Positions 1-6,469 of a stretch of 36,246 nt of DNA are shown here, piece by piece (positions within the stretch are counted from its first letter, which is position 1; each line of letters starts with the position of its first letter). The notes beneath the pieces are model-generated. The model saw only the letters and a list, made by a program, of their open reading frames with translations, made no database searches and had not been told where the DNA came from. The position numbers were made by a program, and so were the translations under genes. Origin of the DNA: Sandaracinaceae bacterium (lineage in GTDB: Bacteria > Myxococcota_A > Polyangia > Polyangiales > Sandaracinaceae); NCBI GenBank assembly GCA_004213565.1, contig SHBB01000012.1, positions 1-36,246 on the forward strand, given 5' to 3'.

Positions 1-413
1 CGTCCGAGTCCGCTGCCGCGTCCGAGTCCGCTGCCGCGTCCGAGTCCGCGCCCGCCACCGCGTCCGCTTCCGCCGCCGCGTCCGAGTCCGCCGCCGCGTC
101 CGAGTCCGCCGCCGCGTCCGAGTCCGCCGCCGCTTCCGCGTCCGAGTCCGCCGCCGCTTCCGCGTCCGAGTCCGCCGCCGTGTCCGCGTCCGAGTCCGCG
201 CCCGCCGCCGCTTCCGAATCCGCCGCCGCGTCCGCTTCCGTTCCCGTTGCCGTTCCCGTTCCCGTTCCCGTTCCCGCTCCCGTTCCCGTTCCCGTTCCCG
301 CTCCCGCTCCCGCTCCCGCTCCCGCTGCCGTTCCCGCTGCCGTTCCCGCTGCCGTTCCCGCTGCCGTTCCCGCTGCCGTTCCCGCTGCCGTTCCCGCTTC
401 CGTTCCCGCTCCC
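1..413. repeat. In-frame low-complexity tandem repeats inside the kinase tail
   Basis: There are three adjoining repeat zones. About 1-235 is built on tccgag/tccgccgccgcg modules. About 236-330 is 6-bp units of cccgtt and ccgctc. About 320-400 is about seven 12-bp units of ccgctgccgttc. All unit lengths are multiples of 3, so gain or loss of units would change tail length without breaking the frame. On the minus strand they encode DSDAAA-type acidic runs, AG/TG dipeptides and AGTA tetrapeptides. Confidence 0.85.
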
Positions 414-1489
414 CGCCGCGAGGACTCCGCGCTCTCCGCTCGCCGGTCCAGCTTCGCGGTCGACGGCGCCTCGCCGCGCCCCGCGATGCGGACCGTGCCG
501 GACACCATCTCCTCCGCGTCCTCCGCCGGCGTCTCGAGCAGGTCGTCGAGGAGGCGGCTCGTGGCCAGGGTCTTCACCTGGGCCGCGCTCGGCATCGACG
601 GGAGCGAGTCGCCGTTCGAGAGGCGGGCCTCGCGCATCGCCTCGGCGCGCTCGGCGCGCAGGCCCAGCTCGGGCGCGACGCCTTCGGGGGCGTGGGAGGC
701 GAGCCAGCCACGCAGGGCTCGGCCGAGCTCGCGCGCGGTCGTGTAGCGCGCCTCGGGATCGCGCTCGACGGCCTTGGACACGATCGCGCGCAGCTCGGGC
801 GGGGCGTCGTCGGCGTCCTGGAAGACCGCGTCCTTCTCGAGCGCGACCCGCGCCTGCTCGACCGTCATGGCCGGGAACGCGCGGCGGCCGCTGATCGCCT
901 CGTAGAGCACCGCGCCGAGCGAGAACACGTCCGCGCGGGCGTCGAGCGCGCCCGCCGCGAGCTGCTCGGGCGAGAGATAGCCGGGCGTGCCGAACAGCTC
1001 CCCCTCCGCGTCCTCGACCGGGGCCGCGATGCCGAAGTCCAGGAGGCGCGAGTGACCCGCCGAGTCGACGATCACGTTCCGCGGCGTGACGTCGCGGTGC
1101 ACGATGTCGAAGCGGGTGTGCGCGTAGTGGAGCGCGTCGGCGATCTCGACGCCGAGGTGGGCGACCTGGCCCGGGGCGAGCGAGCCGTGCTCGAGGATCT
1201 CCGAGAGCGTCGCGCCCTCGACGTACTCCATCGCGAGGAAATAGACCCCCTCCACCACGCCCAGCTCGTAGACCGGCGCGATGTGCGGGTGGCTCATCTG
1301 CACGAGCGTCTTGGCCTCGGTCACGAACATCGAGACGAAGCGCGGGTCGCTCGCCAGCTCGGGCAAGACCTGCTTGACCACGAGCCGCTTCTCGAAGCCG
1401 CCGAGCCCGCGCAGGCGCGCGAGGAAGACCCGCGACATCCCGCCCCGCGCGATCTCCTCGTCGAGGAGGTATTTCCCGAAGGTCTTGAT
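1..1489 (-). CDS. Ser/Thr protein kinase (Hanks type) with Ala/Gly/Thr/Asp repeat tail, partial at left edge
   Basis: Translating the minus strand gives a complete Hanks-type kinase domain. It has a Gly-rich loop (EEIARGGMSRVFLARL), the ATP-site Lys in VVKQVLPE, the helix-C Glu in FVTEAK, the catalytic loop HRDVTPRN, the DFG motif in LLDFGIA, and GTPGYLSPEQ in place of APE. HRDVTPRN has Thr where most kinases have the Lys of HRDLKPxN. The kinase domain is followed by about 100 ordinary residues and then by low-complexity AGTA, AG/TG and DSDAAA repeats that stay open to the left edge. Expected role: phosphorylating Ser/Thr on partner proteins. No ATG, GTG or TTG lies in frame between the upstream neighbour and the Gly-rich loop. 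The end given is an ATC codon just before KTFGKYLL. The first in-frame ATG (1438) would remove half of the loop. An ATG at 1545 in another frame suggests either a 1-base frameshift or a non-standard start. Confidence 0.85.
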   Translation of the reverse strand, partial: MKTFGKYLLDEEIARGGMSRVFLARLRGLGGFEKRLVVKQVLPELASDPRFVSMFVTEAKTLVQMSHPHIAPVYELGVVEGVYFLAMEYVEGATLSEILEHGSLAPGQVAHLGVEIADALHYAHTRFDIVHRDVTPRNVIVDSAGHSRLLDFGIAAPVEDAEGELFGTPGYLSPEQLAAGALDARADVFSLGAVLYEAISGRRAFPAMTVEQARVALEKDAVFQDADDAPPELRAIVSKAVERDPEARYTTARELGRALRGWLASHAPEGVAPELGLRAERAEAMREARLSNGDSLPSMPSAAQVKTLATSRLLDDLLETPAEDAEEMVSGTVRIAGRGEAPSTAKLDRRAESAESSRRGAGTEAGTAAGTAAGTAAGTAAGTAAGTAAGAGAGAGAGTGTGTGAGTGTGTGTATGTEADAAADSEAAAGADSDADTAADSDAEAAADSDAEAAADSDAAADSDAAADSDAAAEADAVAGADSDAAADSDAAADSD

Positions 1490-1536
1490 GGCGCGCCGCG
1501 TGCGTGAGGAAAGGCGCCCAGAGCGTGGCGCCTTGG

Positions 1537-1542
1537 TAGGAT
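1537..1542 (+). promoter_or_regulatory. Candidate -10 element (TAGGAT) of a possibly leaderless transcript
   Basis: TAGGAT ends 10 bp before the ATG at 1553. No Shine-Dalgarno sequence lies between them. A start point about 7 bp after a -10 box would fall almost on the start codon. No clear -35 was seen. Confidence 0.4.
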
Positions 1543-1552
1543 CATAGCCCGG

Positions 1553-3448
1553 ATGTCTTTCCTTCGCGCAGCTCTGTCGCTGTCGCTCCTCGTCGGCTGT
1601 GAGGCGTCGCCCCGCCCGGTGCGCCTCGACGTCCGGCCGTTCGAGTCGCTGAGCTGTCGCCCCGACGTGATCCGCACGCTCGAGATCCGCCCGCGCGGAG
1701 ACGCGCCCAGCGGCACGCTGCTGACCCGCAGCGTCGAGCTCTCGGACGCGCCCCAGGTGGCGCTCGAGCCGTTCCCACCCGCGACGGAGCTGGTGGCGAT
1801 CTCCGCCTTCGGCGAGCAGGCCGGCGGGGCGCCGTGGACGGGCGGCGCGGTGGCCGTGATCGGGCCGACCGGCGAAGGGTACTTCGCGCTGAGCCTGCTC
1901 GAGCTGGGCGAGCCCTGCCTCTTCAACGACATCCCCGCGAGCGCGGACCGCGACGCGTTCGCGGTGGGGCTGCCCGACGCGCGCGTGCTGGTGGGGGGAG
2001 GGCGGCTCGAGGGCCGCGCGCGTCAAGAGGTGGCGCTCTTCGCCGCGACCGCGGACCGCGCCGACGCGAGCGCGCTGAGGCTCGCGGTGGCGCGCGCGGG
2101 GGCCAGCGCGACCCTGCTCGACGGCGACGAGCCGATGGTGCTCGTGCTCGGCGGCGGCCCGCCCGGCGCGGGGGACGCCCAGGACACGGCCGAGGTGCTG
2201 CGCGTCTCGGCCGACGCGCCCGACACGCCCGCGCTCGCCTTTGTCACCGCGCGGCGCGCGCACGGCGCGACCCTGCTCCCCGACGGGCGGGTCTTCGTCG
2301 TCGGCGGCTACGACGCCGAGGTGGACGGCCGCCGCAGCTACGTCGACACGGCGGAGCTGCTCCGGCCGAGCGTGGACGGCAACGCACTCGCGATCGAGAC
2401 CGAGTCGATCCCGAGCAGCGTCCTGCGCGCGCACCCGACCGTGGTGCGCACCTCGGGCGGCGCCGTATTCGTCGTCGGCGGAGAGCAGGCCGGCTCGCCC
2501 GTGTCCCTCGTGGAGGTCCTGCGCGGCGGCGGGATCGGAGGCGCAGGTGGGCGAGGCGACCCGCTCCGGCTCGAGCCCCTCCCGATCGAGCTGCCCGCGC
2601 GCCTCGACGCGGCCTACGTCGCGCTGCCGGGCGGCGTCGCGATGCTGGGCGGCCGGGAGGGGGCGGACGAGTGGAGCGACGCCATCGCGCTCCTGCTCGG
2701 CGACGAGGTCGTGACGGTCGAGGGCGCGCTGCGGGCGCGGCGCGACACCGACGCGCTCCACGCCATCCGCGAGCCCCGCGCGCTCGCGTTGCCCGACGGC
2801 CAGGTGCTCGTGACCGGCCTCGTCCCCGATCGGCGCGACGAGCTGCGCCCCGTCGCCCGCGTGATCGATCCGGCCGGCGTGCGCCCCGCCTCCGACTCCA
2901 TCGCGCTCAACGTCGTCCCCGAGCACCTGGTCTCCCTGCCCGACGGAAGCGTCGCGCTGGTCGGCGCGGGCGCGACCGACTTCTTGCGCCTGGACGTCGC
3001 GACCCCGCTCGACGATCCGCCGGCCAACCTCTCCCCCGTCACGCTGGGCGAGCTCGATCAGCTCGCGCTCGACGGCCCCGGCCGCTGGGAGGCCCGCGAG
3101 GGCGCGCTCGTGGCGCGCGTCGACGGGGCCCGCTTCGACGTGCCCCGCGCGCGCTTCCGCGGGGTCGACGTGGAGCTCGAGCTCGTCGGCACGGTGACCG
3201 TCCTGCTGACGCGGGACGACGCGCCTCCGCTCGCCATTCGCATCAGCGACGAGGCGCTCCGCTTCGGCGAGTGCGTCAGCCCGAGGCAGGCCGGCGACAC
3301 GGCGGTCGTCCGGCTCGAAGGGGAAGCCCTGGTGCTCGGTGGAGACACGCGCCGCACGTGCGCGGCCTCGGTCGGGGGACGCGTCGGCGTGGCCGTGCGC
3401 GCCGACGTGGGCGGCGGCGTCTCCCGGATCGGCCTGCGCCGCCTCTGA
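1553..3448 (+). CDS. Kelch-like beta-propeller lipoprotein
   Basis: The protein has 631 aa. The N-terminus MSFLRAALSLSLLVGCEAS is a lipoprotein signal peptide with lipobox LVGC (Cys16), so an envelope-anchored protein is expected. The body carries spaced kelch-type beta-strand motifs: DARVLVGGGRLEG, GRVFVVGGYDAE, AVFVVGGEQAG, VAMLGGREGADEW, GQVLVTGL and GSVALVGAG. These fit a propeller. The last 130 residues look like a separate beta domain. No catalytic motif was recognised; such propellers usually bind proteins or sugars. It is transcribed divergently from the kinase on its left, so the two may share a control region. It converges on the next gene with only 6 bp between stop codons. The start is fixed by the signal peptide. 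Confidence 0.8.
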   Translation: MSFLRAALSLSLLVGCEASPRPVRLDVRPFESLSCRPDVIRTLEIRPRGDAPSGTLLTRSVELSDAPQVALEPFPPATELVAISAFGEQAGGAPWTGGAVAVIGPTGEGYFALSLLELGEPCLFNDIPASADRDAFAVGLPDARVLVGGGRLEGRARQEVALFAATADRADASALRLAVARAGASATLLDGDEPMVLVLGGGPPGAGDAQDTAEVLRVSADAPDTPALAFVTARRAHGATLLPDGRVFVVGGYDAEVDGRRSYVDTAELLRPSVDGNALAIETESIPSSVLRAHPTVVRTSGGAVFVVGGEQAGSPVSLVEVLRGGGIGGAGGRGDPLRLEPLPIELPARLDAAYVALPGGVAMLGGREGADEWSDAIALLLGDEVVTVEGALRARRDTDALHAIREPRALALPDGQVLVTGLVPDRRDELRPVARVIDPAGVRPASDSIALNVVPEHLVSLPDGSVALVGAGATDFLRLDVATPLDDPPANLSPVTLGELDQLALDGPGRWEAREGALVARVDGARFDVPRARFRGVDVELELVGTVTVLLTRDDAPPLAIRISDEALRFGECVSPRQAGDTAVVRLEGEALVLGGDTRRTCAASVGGRVGVAVRADVGGGVSRIGLRRL

Positions 3449-3454
3449 GCCGGA

Positions 3455-4372
3455 TCAGCGACGCCGTCGTCGACGCCGCGATCGCGCCTCGGTCTCTTCC
3501 GGCTCGCCCTCGGGCGCCCGCGCATCTTCCTCGGCCGCCGCTTCCACCCGCACTCGCGGGCGCTCCTTCGCGTGCACGTCGGCCGCGCGTCCCTCCCGCT
3601 TGGCGCGCACGTAGCGCTCGAAGTCGGTGCGGGGCGGCGCAGGCTCGGCGCGCTCGGTCGCCTCGCGCAGCTTCTTCGCCGCGGCCGAGAGCAGCAGGCT
3701 CACGCCGTCCTCGATCACGCGCTCGAGGTCGTCCTCGATCTGGCTGCGGTGGTGCGAGCGCTTGGCGCGCCGGGCCTTCTCCTCGGCCTTGCGCCGCTTC
3801 GCCTCCGCGCGCGCCTTCGCCTGGGCCGCGCGGCGCGCCTTCCGGTTGAGCTTCTTGCGCTCCTTGTCGACCTCCTCCTCGGTCGCGCCGCGCAGCGCGC
3901 CGAAGGTCTGGAGCGCCACGCCCATGCCCCAGCCGAAGGCCATCCAGATGGCCCAGACGCCCACGTAGCCGAGCGCGTGCATGCCGAGGAAGCCGCCCGC
4001 GATCACCAGGTACGTCACGAGGTGTCGGAGCCAGCGCTCTCGCTTCTTGCGCGTGACCGCCGCGCGGATGGACTCCTCGGTCCGGTCTCGCTCGAGCTCA
4101 CGCACCGCGCGCTCGATCGCGTCGTCGTCGAGCCCCACCTCGTGCGCGGCCGCGATCAGCTCGTCGTGGGCGAACCCGTCCCCCGCCGCGGCCTGCCGCT
4201 CGAGCGCGCGACGGAAGATCTCCTCGACCTCGTCGTCGCTGTAGTTGCGGCGGCCCTCCGACACCGGACGGATGTACCACGCGGGGCGAACGCCACCAGG
4301 CGTAGGGGATTGGCCAACAGCTTGGCCGATTGGGTCCTCGAGCTCGGACACGTTTCGTTCTGGCACGGACAT
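3455..4372 (-). CDS. 2TM-domain membrane protein with charged coiled-coil tail
   Basis: About 305 aa if started at the ATG at 4372. A GTG at 4264 (VSEGRRNYSDDEVEEIF) would give 269 aa and fits the conserved part better. Order of parts: an acidic/helical segment with NYSDDEVEEIFRRALERQ, a second helical stretch (GLDDDAIERAVRELERD), two close hydrophobic segments (HLVTYLVIAGGFLGMHALGY and VGVWAIWMAFGWGMGVALQT), then a long Lys/Arg/Glu/Ala-rich helix and a tail ending in RRRRRRRR. The paired helices resemble the 2TM domain often found beside two-component or kinase genes. The function is unknown; an inner-membrane scaffold is a guess. It is divergent from the PP2C gene, and the alternative starts nearly abut (4372 against 4390). 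Confidence 0.7.
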   Translation of the reverse strand: MSVPERNVSELEDPIGQAVGQSPTPGGVRPAWYIRPVSEGRRNYSDDEVEEIFRRALERQAAAGDGFAHDELIAAAHEVGLDDDAIERAVRELERDRTEESIRAAVTRKKRERWLRHLVTYLVIAGGFLGMHALGYVGVWAIWMAFGWGMGVALQTFGALRGATEEEVDKERKKLNRKARRAAQAKARAEAKRRKAEEKARRAKRSHHRSQIEDDLERVIEDGVSLLLSAAAKKLREATERAEPAPPRTDFERYVRAKREGRAADVHAKERPRVRVEAAAEEDARAPEGEPEETEARSRRRRRRR

Positions 4373-4389
4373 CGCAGTCGTTCTGGGGC

Positions 4390-5106
4390 GTGAAGCTCTC
4401 GATCGGAACCGCGAGCGCCCTCGGCCGACGGCGCATGAACCAGGACGCCTTCGTGGCCATTCCAGACGCGGGGCTCTTCGCCGTCGCCGATGGGGTCGGC
4501 GGGGAGCCGGGCGGCGAGGTCGCCAGCGCGCTCGCGATCGACGCGTTGACCCGCTTCTTCTCCAGCGGTGAGCTCGACGCGCGGGACCGCATGGTGGACT
4601 CGGCGCGCCTCGACCTCGCCTTCCGCATGGCCCACCGGGACATCGTCGCGGAAGCCGCCGCGGGGCGCTACCAGAGCATGGGGACCACGCTCGCCGCGGT
4701 GCTCGTGAGCGAAGGCCAGGCGGTGATCGCGCACACCGGCGACAGCCGCATCTACCGCTACGGCGGCGGCGCGCTCGAGTCGCTGACGGTGGACCACAAC
4801 GTCTACGAGCGCCTCGCGCGGGTGGAGGGCGTGAAGCTGCTCTCTCCGAGCCTCGGCGGCGCCTTGACCCGGGCCCTGACGCCGCGCTGCGACGCGCGGC
4901 CCGACCTGCGCTCCATCTCGCTCGAGCCGGGCGACGTCCTGATGCTCTGCACCGACGGAGTGAGCGGCCCGCTCGAGCCCCACGAGATCGAGGAGCGGCT
5001 CCGCCTCGCCCCGCGTGAGGCCGCGCCCGCGCTGGTCGAGGAGTCGATCGTCGTCGGCGGGCGCGACAACGCGACCGCGGTGGTGATCCGCGTCGAGACA
5101 GCCTGA
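4390..5106 (+). CDS. PP2C-family Ser/Thr protein phosphatase
   Basis: The protein has 238 aa from GTG 4390 (VKLSIGTASALGRRRMNQDA). The PPM/PP2C metal-site motifs appear in order: RRRMNQDAF, VADGVGGEPGGEVAS, MGTTLAAVLV, HTGDSRIYRY, LCTDGVSG and GGRDNATAVVI. The Asp residues of QDA, DGVGG, TDG and RDN are the usual Mn/Mg ligands. It should remove phosphate from Ser/Thr of kinase targets in the cytoplasm, the counterpart of the kinases in this window. The length matches small bacterial Stp/PrpC phosphatases without extra domains. An upstream ATG at 4330 is also in frame but adds residues without family similarity and overlaps the divergent gene. Confidence 0.92.
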   Translation: MKLSIGTASALGRRRMNQDAFVAIPDAGLFAVADGVGGEPGGEVASALAIDALTRFFSSGELDARDRMVDSARLDLAFRMAHRDIVAEAAAGRYQSMGTTLAAVLVSEGQAVIAHTGDSRIYRYGGGALESLTVDHNVYERLARVEGVKLLSPSLGGALTRALTPRCDARPDLRSISLEPGDVLMLCTDGVSGPLEPHEIEERLRLAPREAAPALVEESIVVGGRDNATAVVIRVETA

Positions 5107-5129
5107 TCGTCCGGCCGTCTCGAAACGAG

Positions 5130-5336
5130 TCAGTCGTCCAGCAAGCCGGCTCCCGGCCCGCGACCGATCGAGAGCTTCGCCTCCGACGTCGAGTCCGTCT
5201 GCGGCTTCGGGTGACAGCCCTCGTGCCCACACGCGCAGAGGCCCTCGTCTTCGTCCTGGGCGGAGTTCGCGCAGTAGGCGCTGCAGTAGCGTCCGCCCGA
5301 GGCCTCGCAGTGACAGCTGTCGTGCTCGCAGCGCAT
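5130..5336 (-). CDS. Small Cys-rich protein resembling bacterial (SmtA-type) metallothionein
   Basis: 68 aa from ATG 5336 (an in-frame GTG at 5354 would add six residues). The N-terminal 45 residues hold eight Cys and three His: RCEHDSCHC, then RYCSAYCANSA, then LCACGHEGCHP. From memory this follows the cyanobacterial and pseudomonad metallothionein order (CxxC.C, YYCSxxCA, CGHxGC), where Cys and His ligate Zn, Cd or Cu in a buried cluster. The second Cys of the first motif is His here. The tail is plain and acidic to neutral. Expected role: cytoplasmic metal storage or detoxification. It lies on the same strand just downstream of the TetR gene, so co-transcription is likely. A short Cys-rich structural protein is the alternative. 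Confidence 0.65.
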   Translation of the reverse strand: MRCEHDSCHCEASGGRYCSAYCANSAQDEDEGLCACGHEGCHPKPQTDSTSEAKLSIGRGPGAGLLDD

Positions 5337-5372
5337 GCGGAGGTAGCTAAGCACCGCGGCGTCGACGCAAGC

Positions 5373-5954
5373 TCAGCGCGCCACCGCGAGCAGCGCTCGC
5401 AGACTCAGCCGCACCCGCTCGTGGGTCGCCGCCCGATCCCGAGCCTCCGCGATGCAGAGCACGCCCTCGTTCATCGCGCCCGAGAGGAGAAGCGCGAGCG
5501 TGTCCGTGTCCAGCTCCCCGGTCCCGCACGCGCGCAGCCCCGCCTTCAGCGCGCCGAGCCCGTGCTCGCCGTCGATCGCGCGCCACGTAGCCCAGCCGAG
5601 CACGTTGGGCGCGTCGACCAGCGCGATCTGGCGCAGCTCGTCGTCCAGCGCGACGTCCAGGAACGCCTCGCAGCCTGCCGCCACGGCCTCCCACGGATCG
5701 GGCGCGGCGTCCGCGCGCTCCTCGATGCGCGTCACGATCTCGCGCGACACGTCGCGGAAGACCGCCTCGAACAGCCCTCGCTTGCTCCGGTAGTGGTAGT
5801 AGACCGCGCCCTTGGTCAGCCCCGCCTCCTCGGCGATCTGCTCGACCGAGGCCGCCGCGTAGCCCGCCTCGCCGAACGCCTCTCGGGCGCGCCGGACCAG
5901 CGCGCCCGTGGTCGCCTCGCTCCACTCGGCGTTGGTCCGACGCGCCCGCTTCAC
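5373..5954 (-). CDS. TetR/AcrR-family transcriptional regulator
   Basis: 193 aa from GTG 5954. The N-terminal helix-turn-helix is typical: FGEAGYAAASVEQIAEEAG followed by LTKGAVYYHYRSKRGLFEAV. The rest is an all-helical ligand-binding and dimerisation domain with no recognisable ligand signature. The start codon overlaps the stop of the upstream VOC gene as GTGA (5954-5951), a sign of translational coupling. The operon promoter carries a perfect 11-bp palindrome in its spacer, so auto-repression relieved by a small molecule is the simplest model. It probably controls the VOC protein and the downstream metallothionein-like gene. Confidence 0.92.
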   Translation of the reverse strand: MKRARRTNAEWSEATTGALVRRAREAFGEAGYAAASVEQIAEEAGLTKGAVYYHYRSKRGLFEAVFRDVSREIVTRIEERADAAPDPWEAVAAGCEAFLDVALDDELRQIALVDAPNVLGWATWRAIDGEHGLGALKAGLRACGTGELDTDTLALLLSGAMNEGVLCIAEARDRAATHERVRLSLRALLAVAR

Positions 5955-6373
5955 GCGCTCTGTCCCACGTACGCGCTCGCGTACTCGGCCGTCGGGGGGA
6001 TGGGCTGGATGACGTCGATGAGCACGCCCTCGGGCCCGCGAACGATGAAGTGGCGCTGCCCGAAGGCCTCGTCGCGCAGCGGGAGCACGACCTCCGCGCC
6101 GCGCTCGCGCAAGGTCTCGTATTCGGCGTCCGCGCTCTCGACCTCGAAGTTGATGAGCAGGCCCGCCGCCGGCACGCGACCGACCTCGGGCACCGTCTCG
6201 TGGTCCTTGGACACCAGCGCGAGCGCGACCGCGTCGCTCGCGGGGTGGTTCAAGTGCACGTACCAGTCGGACACGTAGCCCGGCTCGAAGCCGAACAGCG
6301 ACTCGAAGTAGCGGCTCGACGCCTCGACGTCCGACGTGGCGAGTACGGGATAGAAGCTCGTGATGTTCCTCAT
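5951..6373 (-). CDS. VOC-superfamily (glyoxalase/bleomycin-resistance fold) protein
   Basis: 140 aa. It shows the two beta-alpha-beta-beta-beta modules of the vicinal oxygen chelate fold: ITSFYPVLATSDVEASSRYF at the N-terminus, and INFEVESADAEYETLRERGA through GQRHFIVRGPEGVLIDVIQP at the C-terminus. Related proteins are glyoxalases, dioxygenases or drug-binding resistance proteins. The C-terminal position that is Glu in glyoxalase I reads as LIDVIQ (Asp), so catalysis as GloA is doubtful. It is the first gene of the VOC-TetR-metallothionein-like operon. GGAGG lies 5 nt before the ATG and fixes the start. Confidence 0.85.
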   Translation of the reverse strand: MRNITSFYPVLATSDVEASSRYFESLFGFEPGYVSDWYVHLNHPASDAVALALVSKDHETVPEVGRVPAAGLLINFEVESADAEYETLRERGAEVVLPLRDEAFGQRHFIVRGPEGVLIDVIQPIPPTAEYASAYVGQSA

Positions 6374-6378
6374 GTCGA

Positions 6379-6419
6379 CCTCCGACCACTCATATACGTA
6401 CCGTCGGTATGTTAGTCAA
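6379..6419 (-). promoter_or_regulatory. Sigma70-type promoter with TetR-like operator in its spacer
   Basis: On the minus strand TTGACT (6419-6414), a 17-bp spacer and TATATG (6396-6391) form a near-consensus promoter. The spacer contains TACCG-A-CGGTA (6399-6409 on the plus strand as TACCG-T-CGGTA), a perfect palindrome with 5-bp arms. It is placed so that a bound dimer would block RNA polymerase. GGAGG at 6383-6379 is the ribosome-binding site of the VOC gene. Confidence 0.8.
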
Positions 6420-6455
6420 GCCGTGCGTCGGGAGGGCCTTCGCGCCGGGCGCTGC

Positions 6456-6461
6456 TAGCAT
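6456..6461 (+). promoter_or_regulatory. Candidate -10 element (TAGCAT) close to the start codon
   Basis: TAGCAT ends 8 bp before the ATG at 6470 with no Shine-Dalgarno sequence between. This fits a leaderless or nearly leaderless mRNA. No good -35 was recognised. Confidence 0.4.
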
Positions 6462-6469
6462 CCCGAGCC

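Noticed and set aside
692-1507. Long plus-strand ORF rich in Arg, Glu and Val
   Set aside because: It is the mirror of the kinase frame, a usual effect of high GC. The kinase motifs are on the minus strand.
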